Positions 43,837 to 53,556 are shown, numbered from the stretch's first letter. The stretch: DNA of 64,000 nucleotides from Candidatus Epulonipiscium sp. (GCA_012841565.1 DUUM01000173.1:29950-93949); one strand, 5' to 3'. Notes: generated by a model not told the origin, from the sequence alone. Numbers and translations are program-made.

Positions 43837-44721
43837 ATGGAAGGTATACTCAATTTTTTACAGCAACTTATTAACGGCTTACACATTGGGAGTATATATG
43901 CCCTTATTGCTTTAGGTTATACCATGGTTTATGGAATTGTAAAACTAATTAACTTTGCTCATGGGGATATTATGATGATGGGTGCTTATTTTTCGTTTAT
44001 AGCACTTACTGCATTCGGATTACCACTTTGGGTCGCAATTATATTTTCTATGGCTATATGCGCTGTCTTAGGCGTTGTTATTGAAAAGATAGCTTACAAA
44101 CCACTGAGAAATGCACCTAGAATATGGGCTCTTATTAGTGCTATCGGGGTAAGTTTTTTCTTAGAAAATTTATTTTTATTGATTTTTAAGCCAGATCCTA
44201 GGCCTTTTCCACCCCTTAAGATAGCACCCATTAGAATTGGAACCCTACAAATTAGTGGCATAACGGTTATCACTTTAGTTTTATCCTTTACAATTATGAT
44301 TATATTAGATCGTTTTATTAAATATACTCGTACGGGAAAGGCAATGCGTGCAGCGTCAGAGGACATGGGTGCCGCAGCTCTTATGGGAATTTCAGTAGAT
44401 AAGACTATTTCTATTACATTCGCAATTGGTTCTGCACTTGGTGCTTTAGGTGGTATCCTATTTGCCGTTGCATATCCGCAGATAGAACCTTACATGGGCG
44501 TGATGCCAGGCTTAAAGGCCTTTGTAGCGGCCGTTCTAGGTGGTATAGGCATTATGCCAGGGGCGATGCTAGGAGGCTTTCTACTAGGTATTGCAGAGAG
44601 CTTAACAAAAGGTTATTTATCAACAAAATGGGCAGATGCAGTTGTATTTGGAATTTTAATAGTAGTTCTTTTAGTTAAACCTTCTGGAATCTTAGGTAAA
44701 AATACAAGTGAGAAAGTGTAG
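43837..44721 (+). CDS. livH: branched-chain amino-acid ABC transporter permease LivH
   Basis: This inner-membrane permease has 294 residues and about eight helices. The family signatures are ALIALGYTMVYGIVKLINFA near residue 20, HGDIMMMGAY near 43 and AVLGGIGIMPGAMLGG near 235. It pairs with LivM downstream. Confidence 0.94.
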   Translation: MEGILNFLQQLINGLHIGSIYALIALGYTMVYGIVKLINFAHGDIMMMGAYFSFIALTAFGLPLWVAIIFSMAICAVLGVVIEKIAYKPLRNAPRIWALISAIGVSFFLENLFLLIFKPDPRPFPPLKIAPIRIGTLQISGITVITLVLSFTIMIILDRFIKYTRTGKAMRAASEDMGAAALMGISVDKTISITFAIGSALGALGGILFAVAYPQIEPYMGVMPGLKAFVAAVLGGIGIMPGAMLGGFLLGIAESLTKGYLSTKWADAVVFGILIVVLLVKPSGILGKNTSEKV

Positions 44722-44729
44722 GTGTTGAC

Positions 44730-45713
44730 GTGTTAGGACAATTTAAAAAAACAACTGAGGCGTCGCGAGCAGCTATTATTTTTATAGGCACATTTATTAT
44801 TTTGTTTGCAGGCGTACAGTTTGGTTTAATAGGCAATTATCAAACAGCCATCATAATAACAATTTTAATTAATATTAGTCTTGCTGTATCGTTATCTTTA
44901 GTAACAGGATATTTAGGAGAGTTGGCTTTAGGCCATGCGGGATTCATGGCAATTGGTGCCTATACTGCTGGAATCATTACATTAAATTTAAATTTACCAG
45001 GAGGCATTGAATTTCCAATTGCCCTAATTGTTGGTGGTCTAATAGCAGGTTTATTTGGTATTATTATAGGAATTCCTGCCCTTAGGCTCAGGGGAGATTA
45101 TTTGGGAATTATAACCTTAGGATTTGGAGAGATTATCCGCATTATTCTTAACAACCTAACCATTACTGGAGGCGCTAAAGGTCTTTCAGGACTTCCTAAA
45201 TATACAAACTATATTTGGGCATACTGGACAATGACGATCATTGTAATTGTTATATTTTTATTAATGAATTCTAAGCACGGGAGAGCTATTACAGCGATTC
45301 GTGAAAATGAAATTGCTGCTGAATCTGTCGGTATACCAGTTGCATACTATAAAACATTTGCATTTGCAGTTTCTGCATTTTTTGCAGGGGTTACTGGTGG
45401 TATATACGGCCATTATTTAACACAACTCTATCCTAAGAAATTTAATTTTTTATACTCTATAGAAATATTAGTTATTGTTGTTCTAGGAGGTATGGGTAGT
45501 CTAAAAGGCACTATTATTGCAGCCATTATTCTAGGCCTGGCCAGTGAGTACCTTAGAAGATATGCTGAGTATAGGATGCTGATTTATTCTGCCTTACTGA
45601 TTTCCATTATTTTATTTAAAACTAAAGGATTTACACTTAAATCTTTTTCACAGATGTTATTAGACTTAGTCAAGAGAAAGCCATCTCGTTCAAGCACAAA
45701 AGGAAGTGAGTAA
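44730..45713 (+). CDS. livM: branched-chain amino-acid ABC transporter permease LivM
   Basis: This is the second permease (327 residues), with VTGYLGELALGHAGFMAIGA near residue 60, ALRLRGDYLGIITLGFGEI near 115 and VVLGGMGSLKGT near 250. The start is a GTG behind a weak site 8 bases after livH, so coupling is likely. Its stop overlaps the ribosome site of livG. Confidence 0.93.
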   Translation: MLGQFKKTTEASRAAIIFIGTFIILFAGVQFGLIGNYQTAIIITILINISLAVSLSLVTGYLGELALGHAGFMAIGAYTAGIITLNLNLPGGIEFPIALIVGGLIAGLFGIIIGIPALRLRGDYLGIITLGFGEIIRIILNNLTITGGAKGLSGLPKYTNYIWAYWTMTIIVIVIFLLMNSKHGRAITAIRENEIAAESVGIPVAYYKTFAFAVSAFFAGVTGGIYGHYLTQLYPKKFNFLYSIEILVIVVLGGMGSLKGTIIAAIILGLASEYLRRYAEYRMLIYSALLISIILFKTKGFTLKSFSQMLLDLVKRKPSRSSTKGSE

Positions 45714-45714
45714 T

Positions 45715-46473
45715 ATGCCATTATTAGAAGTTAACAACTTAAGTGTTTCTTTTGGAGGAATAAAGCCTGTTACTGATTTTGATTTAACCGTTAGTGATAA
45801 TGAACTTGTTGGGCTAATTGGTCCAAATGGTGCCGGTAAAACCACGGTGTTTAATCTACTGACAGGCGTCTATACGCCAACACAAGGAAGTATTACAATT
45901 TCTGGCGAAAGCATTGTAGGCAAAAAACCATATCAAATCGTAGAGCGTGGTATTACAAGGACTTTTCAAAATATACGTTTGTTTAAATCTATGACGGTTA
46001 TTGATAATGTTAAAACTGCTTTTCATCACCATATGAAATATACCGCCTTAGAGGGAATACTTAGAACTAAAAAATATAAAGAAGTAGAAAAAGAGGCTGA
46101 AACAGAAGCCCTTAGACTACTAAAGATATTTGATATGGAACATCTAGCGTATGAAATTAGTAATAATCTTCCCTATGGCCAACAACGTAAATTAGAAATT
46201 GCCCGTGCACTTGCGGGGCAACCTAAGCTTTTACTATTAGATGAACCTGCTGCAGGAATGAATCCTAACGAAACCCAAGAGCTTATGGAAACAATCAAAA
46301 TGATTCATGAAAAATTAAATACTTCAATCTTGCTAATTGAACATGATATGAGCTTGGTAATGGGGATTTGTAAGAGAATTGTTGTTATTGATTATGGTAA
46401 GGTCATTGCCCAAGGAACACCAAAAGAAATCCAAAGTAATAAAAAGGTTATAGGGGCATACTTAGGGGCATAA
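45715..46473 (+). CDS. livG: branched-chain amino-acid ABC transporter ATPase LivG
   Basis: This is one of two ATPases (252 residues): Walker A GPNGAGKTT near residue 37, signature NLPYGQQRKLEIARAL near 146 (the YGQQR form of LivG), and Walker B LLLLDEPAAGMNP near 170. AGGAAGTGAG points to the ATG at 45715 rather than the upstream GTG. Confidence 0.94.
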   Translation: MPLLEVNNLSVSFGGIKPVTDFDLTVSDNELVGLIGPNGAGKTTVFNLLTGVYTPTQGSITISGESIVGKKPYQIVERGITRTFQNIRLFKSMTVIDNVKTAFHHHMKYTALEGILRTKKYKEVEKEAETEALRLLKIFDMEHLAYEISNNLPYGQQRKLEIARALAGQPKLLLLDEPAAGMNPNETQELMETIKMIHEKLNTSILLIEHDMSLVMGICKRIVVIDYGKVIAQGTPKEIQSNKKVIGAYLGA

Positions 46474-46485
46474 GGAGAGATGTAA

Positions 46486-47190
46486 ATGTTACGTGTAGAA
46501 GATTTAAATGTGTATTATGGCAACATCCATGCACTTAAAAATATTTCATTCGAAGTTAAAGAAAAAGAAATTGTAACATTAATTGGCGCTAATGGCGCTG
46601 GTAAAACAACGATTTTACATACAGTTTCTGGATTAATCAAACCACAACAAGGGTCTATTATGCTGCGAGATCAAAAGATTGACGGACTCAGTGCAGATAA
46701 AATACTAGTCCATAAAATGGCTCATGTGCCAGAAGGACGCCGTGTGTTTGCTCAGATGACTGTTAAGGAAAACCTAGAACTAGGGGCCTATACCAGAAAA
46801 GATAAAAAAGAAATAAGTAGCGACATTAAACAAATGTATAAACGTTTCCCAAGGCTTAAAGAAAGACGTAAACAGCTCGCTGGAACCATGAGTGGGGGAG
46901 AGCAACAAATGTTAGCCATCGCTCGGGCACTTATGAGTCGACCAGAAATATTACTCTTAGATGAGCCCTCAATGGGACTTGCACCTATGCTCGTACAGGA
47001 AATATTTGATATTATAGTAGAAATTAATAAGAACGGAACAACTGTGCTGTTAGTAGAGCAGAACGCGACCATGGCACTCCAGATTGCTCACCGCGCTTAT
47101 GTTCTTGAAACAGGTAAGATTATTAATTCCGGTAAGGCCGCAGACCTGCTTGATAACGATGACGTTAAAAGAGCGTACCTAGGGTCCTAG
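46486..47190 (+). CDS. livF: branched-chain amino-acid ABC transporter ATPase LivF
   Basis: This is the second ATPase (234 residues): Walker A GANGAGKTT near residue 35, MAHVPEGRRVFAQMTV near 82, signature MSGGEQQMLAIARAL near 135, and Walker B LLLDEPSMGLAPM near 157. AAGGAGA precedes the start. Confidence 0.94.
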   Translation: MLRVEDLNVYYGNIHALKNISFEVKEKEIVTLIGANGAGKTTILHTVSGLIKPQQGSIMLRDQKIDGLSADKILVHKMAHVPEGRRVFAQMTVKENLELGAYTRKDKKEISSDIKQMYKRFPRLKERRKQLAGTMSGGEQQMLAIARALMSRPEILLLDEPSMGLAPMLVQEIFDIIVEINKNGTTVLLVEQNATMALQIAHRAYVLETGKIINSGKAADLLDNDDVKRAYLGS

Positions 47191-47217
47191 TAGATGCAGA
47201 TGAAAGGAGCCGCTATT

Positions 47218-47667
47218 ATGAATGATACAACGACTATTACTATGGGGAAACAAAAACGAATTGCCCTCGTTGCCCATGACAATTGTAAGATTGACTTAAT
47301 TAATTGGGCACAAGCAAATAAGAAACAATTAGAAAAGCATATTTTGTGTGGTACAGGAACGACAGCCAGGCTCATTGCTGAGGCTACTCATTTACCTGTC
47401 ACGGCTTATAATAGTGGGCCACTTGGCGGCGATCAACAAATAGGCGCTAGGATTGTAGAAGGGGATATTGATTTTATGATTTTCTTCTGGGACCCATTAG
47501 CCGCACAACCACATGATCCTGATGTAAAAGCACTGCTTAGAATAGCAGTCCTATATGATATACCTATCGCTAATAACTTGTCCAGCGCAGATTTCTTCTT
47601 AACATCTCCGCTTATGGGCTTAGAATATGATAGAACCATTATAGACTATAGAAAACGAATCCAATAA
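47218..47667 (+). CDS. mgsA: methylglyoxal synthase
   Basis: MgsA converts dihydroxyacetone phosphate to methylglyoxal, a bypass of lower glycolysis used when phosphate is short or sugar phosphates build up. Landmarks are IALVAHDNCK near residue 15, CGTGTTARLI near 45, SGPLGGDQQIGA near 70 with the catalytic aspartates, and FFWDPLAAQPHDPDV near 95. The length is 149 residues. GAAAGGAG before the ATG at 47218 fixes the start. It follows livF by only 27 bases with no terminator, so it may be co-transcribed, an unexpected pairing. Confidence 0.95.
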   Translation: MNDTTTITMGKQKRIALVAHDNCKIDLINWAQANKKQLEKHILCGTGTTARLIAEATHLPVTAYNSGPLGGDQQIGARIVEGDIDFMIFFWDPLAAQPHDPDVKALLRIAVLYDIPIANNLSSADFFLTSPLMGLEYDRTIIDYRKRIQ

Positions 47668-47687
47668 ACTTAAAAAGGGGTATTAAT

Positions 47688-48719
47688 ATGATAGTAATTA
47701 TAAAGCCATATGTTTCAGAAGAAGAAATTAATAAACTAGTAGAAAGTTTACAAAAAGCTCATCCTGTTGAAGTTCAAGCTGTAAAAGGATCTCACTACAC
47801 AATATTAGGTCTCGTTGGTGATACAAGCCATATCGATCCTTCAAGTATTGAAAACAGAGAGATTGTAGACAAAGTAAGAAGAGTTAGTGAACCATTTAAA
47901 AAAGCTAATCGTTCTTTTCATCCTGAAAACACCATTGTGGATGTTTTAGGACGCAAAATCGGTGGCAAAGAGATTGTTGTTATGGCTGGCCCTTGTTCTG
48001 TTGAGAGTGAAGACCAAGTAACCAGTATTGCTAGAGATGTACAAAAAAGTGGTGCTGCTTTCCTTCGCGGTGGTGCATACAAACCTCGTACTTCACCATA
48101 TGCATTCCAAGGACTAGAAGAAGATGGTCTTGAGCTACTTAAAATAGCACGTCAAAACACTGGATTACCAATCGTAACTGAAATCATGCACCCTCATTCA
48201 ATTGAAAAATTTGTGCAAGATGTAGATGTCATCCAAGTTGGTGCACGTAACATGCAAAACTTTGGTTTACTCAAAGAACTTGGAAGAATTAACAAACCAA
48301 TTTTATTAAAAAGAGGACTTGCTTCAACGATTGAAGAATGGTTAATGTCAGCAGAGTATATAATGGCTGGTGGTAACGAAAATGTTATCTTATGTGAAAG
48401 AGGTATAAGAACATTTGAAAGTTACACCAGAAATACTTTAGACTTATCAGCTATACCTGCCATTCGCAAATTAAGTCACTTACCAATTATTGTAGACCCA
48501 AGCCACGCAACAGGTTTAGCTTGGATGGTAGAACCTTTAGCTTGTGCAGCAATAGCAGCAGGGGCTGATGGCCTTATTATAGAAGTGCATAATAATCCGG
48601 CTGAAGCTCTTTGCGATGGACCTCAATCACTTACGCCAGAAGCATTTGATAAGCTTATGATTAAGCTTAAAAAATATGCAGAACTAGAAGGCCGTACACT
48701 TACGTTAAACCAAGATTAA
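47688..48719 (+). CDS. aroF: 3-deoxy-7-phosphoheptulonate (DAHP) synthase, copy 1
   Basis: This enzyme condenses PEP and erythrose-4-phosphate, the first step of aromatic amino-acid synthesis. The 343-residue type I-beta enzyme has an N-terminal ferredoxin-like regulatory domain (about 1-75) and the barrel with AGPCSVES near residue 103, RGGAYKPRTSPYAFQG near 125, KRGL near 205 and DPSHATG near 270. It precedes pheA by one base. The copy at 58225-59238 is a paralogue that differs most in the N-terminal domain, which suggests different feedback control. Confidence 0.95.
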   Translation: MIVIIKPYVSEEEINKLVESLQKAHPVEVQAVKGSHYTILGLVGDTSHIDPSSIENREIVDKVRRVSEPFKKANRSFHPENTIVDVLGRKIGGKEIVVMAGPCSVESEDQVTSIARDVQKSGAAFLRGGAYKPRTSPYAFQGLEEDGLELLKIARQNTGLPIVTEIMHPHSIEKFVQDVDVIQVGARNMQNFGLLKELGRINKPILLKRGLASTIEEWLMSAEYIMAGGNENVILCERGIRTFESYTRNTLDLSAIPAIRKLSHLPIIVDPSHATGLAWMVEPLACAAIAAGADGLIIEVHNNPAEALCDGPQSLTPEAFDKLMIKLKKYAELEGRTLTLNQD

Positions 48720-48720
48720 T

Positions 48721-49656
48721 ATGAATCAACAAAATAAACTAAATTTTTCACTCGCAAATCTATATAAAAAGAACCCTAGTTTATTTGCATCCATTCAAGA
48801 TGGATATGTGGATAGTAAAGCTTTTAAAGAAGATAAATGTATTATAGGATGCCAGGGTGTTCCAGGGGCTTTTAGTGAAGAAGCCCTCTCGGAGTACTTT
48901 AAGGATTATACGTATGAGACGATTTATTCTTCAACCTTTGAGGATGTCTTAAAAAACCTTCAAGATGACAAGATTCAGTACGGTATTTTACCTATTGAAA
49001 ATTCATCGGCAGGTTCTATTGTAGATGTCTATGATCTGATCAGAAAATATAACTGCTATATTGTTGGAGAGAAGATTCTTTCAGTAAAGCATAATTTATT
49101 AGCACTGCCAGGGACTAAAATTGAAGATATTACAAAGGTATATTCACATCCACAGGGCTTTAGCCAAAGTAGTACGTTTTTAGCTAAACACGAGGATTGG
49201 CAACAAATCCCGTATTATAACACGGCCATTAGTGCAAAATATGTAAAAGAGTCTAATGAAAAGCACAGGGCAGCCATTGCCAGTATGCGGGCAGCTAAGA
49301 TTTATGGTCTAGAAGCAATAGAAGAGAATATAAACTATAACGTTCATAACTACACACGGTTTATTATTGTGAGTAAGGATATGACCTTTAGTGATGAGGC
49401 TGATAAGTTAAGCGTGATCTTTAGTGTAGCCCATGAGAGTGGCTCATTATATCATGCCCTTGCACATTTTTACTATAACGGCATTAGCTTACTTAAGATT
49501 GAATCGAGACCTATACATGACCGATCATGGGAGTATTTTTTCTTTGTTGATCTTAAAGGAAATTTACAAGATGCTAACTTGCTTATAGCCCTAGGGAGAA
49601 TATTAGATCAAAGTACGTATTTTGAACTGTTGGGTAATTATAAGGCAGACAAATAA
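48721..49656 (+). CDS. pheA: prephenate dehydratase (with short non-mutase N-terminus)
   Basis: PheA turns prephenate into phenylpyruvate for phenylalanine. The dehydratase domain starts near residue 40 with IIGCQGVPGAFSEEA and has GILPIENSSAGS near 85, the TRF motif (YTRFIIV) near 212, and the ACT-like regulatory part with ESRP near 263. The first 40 residues are too short for a chorismate mutase, unlike bifunctional P-proteins; the mutase in this window is fused to Cmk. There is no ribosome site before the ATG, which lies one base after aroF, so translation must be coupled. The length is 311 residues. Confidence 0.93.
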   Translation: MNQQNKLNFSLANLYKKNPSLFASIQDGYVDSKAFKEDKCIIGCQGVPGAFSEEALSEYFKDYTYETIYSSTFEDVLKNLQDDKIQYGILPIENSSAGSIVDVYDLIRKYNCYIVGEKILSVKHNLLALPGTKIEDITKVYSHPQGFSQSSTFLAKHEDWQQIPYYNTAISAKYVKESNEKHRAAIASMRAAKIYGLEAIEENINYNVHNYTRFIIVSKDMTFSDEADKLSVIFSVAHESGSLYHALAHFYYNGISLLKIESRPIHDRSWEYFFFVDLKGNLQDANLLIALGRILDQSTYFELLGNYKADK

Positions 49657-49659
49657 GAT

Positions 49660-49706
49660 AATGGGGCAATAACTAGTGATACTGGTTATTGCCCCATTCG
49701 GTTTTT
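49660..49706. terminator. terminator after aroF-pheA
   Basis: AATGGGGCAATAAC pairs with GTTATTGCCCCATT and a T-run follows. It also lies just past the end of the converging GDPD gene. Confidence 0.87.
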
Positions 49707-49719
49707 GATATATAACTAT

Positions 49720-50691
49720 TTAACGTTCTTGTTTCTTTGAAATAATATCAATGCGATTGGTCCATACGTATCCACTAAATCCTTTTGGAATTGCTCTTAG
49801 TGATTCTTGCGTATCAAACCCTTCTGACCATTTGCCATTACCTTCGACAATTACAACTCTTGTGTTCACCGAATCCATACGTTCTATAAATTTATGAGGC
49901 CACCCCCATAAATATTTTGCGAATTTTAATGGTATATGAATTTCTATATTATGCATTTCTTTTGGAATATACCCTGTCCATCCGAGTAATTCGTATTTTA
50001 TAAGTGCACTCTTTAGAAGTTTCATAGAAAGCACTCGAATACTTGGGTTTTGTTGTCTTAAATAGAGTAGGCCTTCATGTCCACCATAAACAGTCATCTG
50101 TGATAATCGCTCAGGTGGCATATCCTCTAAATACGTCCATAGTATTTTTGCAGTTTCCAAGTCTCCGTTTTGCAGATGGATTAGCAAGTCTTTATCTGGG
50201 AAAGTTGTTAATACCTCTTGCATTTCTGGCATCAGTCCAATACCTTTTCCTCTAAACGGAAAAGATTGACCCTTATCCGACGTATACCCATATCCAATAT
50301 CTAGTTGTCTCAGCTCATCCATAGTATAGTCACTGACTTTCCCTTTACCGTTGGTTCTCATTGATAAATCGTAGTCATGAAACGCAGCAAGTTGCCCATC
50401 TTTTGTTCGTTGTACATCTAGTTCTAAAACATCTGCTCCATAGTCGAATGCTGTGTTCATAGAAGCTATTGTATTTTCGAGGTATTCATGTTCTGGTTCA
50501 TAAATAACTCCTGCTGTATTGGTATCCCATTCTACTTTTGAAACATCAAAAGTCTGTGCTAAGCCTCTATGTGCGAGCAGTTTATAGTTTCCTTCTTTAG
50601 TAACAAATAGGCCCGTATTATTTAACCATAAAAACAATATAAAACAACTTATTCCAGCTAGTGTAACATATCTTTTTTTTATTTTTTTCAT
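49720..50691 (-). CDS. membrane-anchored glycerophosphodiester phosphodiesterase family protein
   Basis: This 323-residue protein begins with one hydrophobic helix (about residues 10-28), so the catalytic domain lies outside or is anchored. The GDPD barrel has LAHRG near residue 42, ENT near 73, LELDVQRTKDG near 89 and AFHD near 105. Enzymes of this family split glycerophosphodiesters to glycerol-3-phosphate. The C-terminal half is divergent. AGAGGTGG precedes the ATG at 50691. It is a single gene that converges on pheA. Confidence 0.87.
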   Translation of the reverse strand: MKKIKKRYVTLAGISCFILFLWLNNTGLFVTKEGNYKLLAHRGLAQTFDVSKVEWDTNTAGVIYEPEHEYLENTIASMNTAFDYGADVLELDVQRTKDGQLAAFHDYDLSMRTNGKGKVSDYTMDELRQLDIGYGYTSDKGQSFPFRGKGIGLMPEMQEVLTTFPDKDLLIHLQNGDLETAKILWTYLEDMPPERLSQMTVYGGHEGLLYLRQQNPSIRVLSMKLLKSALIKYELLGWTGYIPKEMHNIEIHIPLKFAKYLWGWPHKFIERMDSVNTRVVIVEGNGKWSEGFDTQESLRAIPKGFSGYVWTNRIDIISKKQER

Positions 50692-50818
50692 ATCCACCTC
50701 TTAATAATTGTAAGCAAACAAATGTCTACTTTTAATTATATATTGCAAATCGAATTATTACAATATACAATCTTTCTAACAAAAATAGAAAGCAAAAATA
50801 AGAAAATTTTATATGTCC

Positions 50819-50847
50819 TTGACGAAAAATTTTTAATGTGATAATAT
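50819..50847 (+). promoter_or_regulatory. sigma-A promoter for the metG leader
   Basis: TTGACG (50819-50824), a 17-base spacer and TAATAT (50842-50847) predict a start near 50854. Confidence 0.75.
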
Positions 50848-50853
50848 TTAAAT

Positions 50854-51162
50854 AATTAAAACCAATATGAAAATACGTTGAAAAGGAAAGTACATTTAGA
50901 AAAACTTTTACAGAGAGCCTTGGTAGCTGAGAAGAGGCGAAGTATACTAATTGGAAAATGGCCTTGGAGTAGTGCAGTTGAAGTTCTAAGTTCTAGCTTA
51001 GATTTAAATTGCAACAGGTTCGCCTGTTATAGCGATAGAGTATACCTATATTTTATAGCGTACTTGAAGAGGCTTATACCGTGAGGTATAAGTAAATCAG
51101 AGTGGTACCACGGGGATATTCAACCTCGTCTCTATAGTTTTCTATAGAGGCGAGGTTTTTTG
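50854..51162 (+). promoter_or_regulatory. methionine T-box leader (specifier AUG)
   Basis: The core AGAGTGGTACCACGGG lies at 51099-51114. The specifier segment GAAAATGGCCTTGGAG carries AUG (Met) at 50958-50960. The terminator pairs CCTCGTCTCTATAG with CTATAGAGGCGAGG (51124-51155) and ends in six T. It allows expression of metG when tRNA-Met is uncharged. It accounts for most of the 503-base gap before metG; nothing else was seen there. Confidence 0.92.
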
Positions 51163-51194
51163 TTATTTTTTTTAATTTATGAGGAGGAAAGAAT

Positions 51195-52787
51195 ATGAAT
51201 ATTTTAGTTGGAGGTGCGTGGCCTTATGCAAATGGTTCTTTACATGTAGGTCACTTAGCAGCATTACTACCAGGGGATGTTATTGCACGATATCATAGAA
51301 AGAAAGGGGATGATGTTCTATATGTATCTGGGAGTGATTGTCATGGAACACCGATTTCTATAAGAGCAAAAATGGAGGAGATTGAACCACACATCATTAC
51401 AGATAAATATCATCAGGAGTTTAAGGATTGCTTTGAAAGTATAGGATTCTCCTATGATTTTTATACCAGAACAGATAATATCTTTCACAAAACAAAGGTG
51501 CAGGAACTAGTATTAACACTCTATAAAAATGGATATATCTACGAAAAAGAAGTTGAACAGGTGTATTGTGAGCCTTGCAATCAATTTTTACCTGATAGAT
51601 TTGTAGAAGGATTATGTCCAATTTGTGGGGGAGTTGCTCGGGGGGATCAGTGTGATCATTGTCAAAACCTATTGGATTCGTTAGAGCTAATTGATAGAAA
51701 ATGCAAGACCTGCGGAGGAAGTCCTACTGTTAAACTGACAAAACAACTTTATTTTGCTTTGTCAAAATTTGAAAATGAATTAAAAAATTATGTCACTACA
51801 TTTAAAGATGATTGGAGATTAAATGCTGTTAATACTGCTAATCGATATATAAATGAAGGGTTACAAGATAGAGCTATTACAAGGGATCTCCATTGGGGAA
51901 TTGATGTGCCTATATTAGGGTATGAAGATAAGAAGATTTATGTATGGATAGATGCTGTTTTGGGTTATTTGACAGCAAGTATAGAATGGGCAAATCATAA
52001 TAATAAAGACTATAGACGATTTTGGAATAATAAAGTCATTTCTTATTATATCCACGGAAAAGATAATATACCATTTCATAATGTCATTTTACCAGCATTG
52101 CTTATGGGGGTTAACATGGATGCCTTACCACAACGGATTATTTCAAGTGAATATATGACCATTGAAGGTAAGAAGATTTCTACAAGTAATAATTGGGCTA
52201 TATGGGTAAAAGATTTGATTGCTAAATATCATCCTGATGTTATCCGTTATATCCTTTTAGCAAATGGTCCTGAAAGAAGGGATGCTGATTTTTCATATCG
52301 TCAACTTATTACACTTAATAACGCTGACTTAGTCGGGGCATATGGGAATCTGGTAAATAGAACATTGGTATTCCTAAAAAAGAGTTATGATGGTCAAATA
52401 AAAACTAATGATTTAGACAAAGATTTAGAAGAGAAAGTCACTGACTTATATGCTATAGTAGGGTCTTTAATTGAAAATGGGGAGTTCAAAGGGGCTATTA
52501 AAGAAATATTTGATCATGTAAGATGGACCAATAAATATTTTGATGAAAATAGGCCTTGGCAAACAATTAAAGAGGATCGTAACATATGTTATCATACATT
52601 ATACAATTGTATTTATAGCATCCTCAATATATCGAATTTGTTAGAGCCATTTTTACCTTTTTCATCAGCTGCAGTAAAGAGAATGCTAGATATAAAACAA
52701 AATGACTGGCATCCGTTAGATATAGCTGAAACTACCCTTGTGGAAGTTGAGATTCTTTTTGAAAGGTTAGATAAAGAGAAGGTATAG
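51195..52787 (+). CDS. metG: methionyl-tRNA synthetase
   Basis: MetRS charges tRNA-Met. The class I motif HVGH is at residues 17-20 after AWPYANGSL, which places it with the E. coli/archaeal-like type rather than the Bacillus type. A double zinc-knuckle follows, with pairs CEPC, CPIC, CDHC and CKTC between about 120 and 180. The second class I motif reads KISTS near residue 330, with Thr in place of the usual second Lys of KMSKS. It ends at 530 residues, after the anticodon-binding helices and without the C-terminal tRNA-binding (EMAP-like) domain. It is under a Met T-box. Confidence 0.94.
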   Translation: MNILVGGAWPYANGSLHVGHLAALLPGDVIARYHRKKGDDVLYVSGSDCHGTPISIRAKMEEIEPHIITDKYHQEFKDCFESIGFSYDFYTRTDNIFHKTKVQELVLTLYKNGYIYEKEVEQVYCEPCNQFLPDRFVEGLCPICGGVARGDQCDHCQNLLDSLELIDRKCKTCGGSPTVKLTKQLYFALSKFENELKNYVTTFKDDWRLNAVNTANRYINEGLQDRAITRDLHWGIDVPILGYEDKKIYVWIDAVLGYLTASIEWANHNNKDYRRFWNNKVISYYIHGKDNIPFHNVILPALLMGVNMDALPQRIISSEYMTIEGKKISTSNNWAIWVKDLIAKYHPDVIRYILLANGPERRDADFSYRQLITLNNADLVGAYGNLVNRTLVFLKKSYDGQIKTNDLDKDLEEKVTDLYAIVGSLIENGEFKGAIKEIFDHVRWTNKYFDENRPWQTIKEDRNICYHTLYNCIYSILNISNLLEPFLPFSSAAVKRMLDIKQNDWHPLDIAETTLVEVEILFERLDKEKV

Positions 52788-52801
52788 GAACACTAAATAA
52801 C

Positions 52802-52849
52802 AAACCCACCTATGAAGCAATTTGTTTGAGAACAGAGTAGGTGGGTTTT
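52802..52849 (+). terminator. terminator after metG
   Basis: AAACCCACCTA pairs with TAGGTGGGTTT around a 25-base loop; a short T-run follows. Confidence 0.7.
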
Positions 52850-52950
52850 ATGTATAAGGTGAGGGCTTTACTTATATGTACAACTATGCGCAAAATGCAA
52901 GTTTAACGAAGAGTTGCCTCTATAAGACTCCGAAGAGTGCTTATTTAGGA

Positions 52951-53556
52951 TTATTCTAAATGGCTTATATCATCCTCTTTAATAACTTTTATACTACCTG
53001 GCTCAATATCTATAACTGTCAGGCTTGTAGGATGCACCACGTTCCTGTTCCAGAGTTCTGACAATGGTAATCCCTTCATATGTACTAGTAATAATTGTAC
53101 AATCATTCCGTGAGTGACTAAGAGCACGTTTCCTGTAGGATTATCATCAACAATCTGCTGGATGCCCCTTATAATCCTATTGATAACCTGCTGGAAGGTT
53201 TCACCATCTACTGGGACATATTTTGTGGCATCTGTCCAAATGTTATTATATTGCTCAGGGTAATTTGATTTAAGGGTTTCTGGGCTTTTACCTTCCCACG
53301 ATCCAAACCCCATTTCCTTAAAATCATCATTAATAACAATGTCTACATCTCGGTCACCTATTATGTGGTTGGCCGTTTCGATTGTTCTTCCTAAGGGGCT
53401 GCATACGACCTGGTTAAAATCAATTGATAAAAGGGATTCGCCAAGTAATTTAGCTTGTGCCTTTCCTTGCTCAGTTAAATCAGAATTCCCCCAACCCTGC
53501 ATACGTTTTTGTGTGTTCCATAAGGTCTCCCCATGACGTACAACATAAAGTCTCAT
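52951..53556 (-). CDS. histidine phosphatase family protein (phosphoglycerate mutase-like)
   Basis: This 201-residue protein has the phospho-histidine motif VVRHGETLWN near residue 8, CSPLGRTIETA near 54, EMGFGSWEGK near 85 and the second histidine in LVTHGMIVQ near 152. Family members include cofactor-dependent phosphoglycerate mutases, CobC-like phosphatases and broad phosphatases; the short form suggests a phosphatase. AGAAAGGAA precedes the ATG. It lies downstream of ade on the same strand, with a gap of 53 bases. Confidence 0.87.
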   Translation of the reverse strand: MRLYVVRHGETLWNTQKRMQGWGNSDLTEQGKAQAKLLGESLLSIDFNQVVCSPLGRTIETANHIIGDRDVDIVINDDFKEMGFGSWEGKSPETLKSNYPEQYNNIWTDATKYVPVDGETFQQVINRIIRGIQQIVDDNPTGNVLLVTHGMIVQLLLVHMKGLPLSELWNRNVVHPTSLTVIDIEPGSIKVIKEDDISHLE

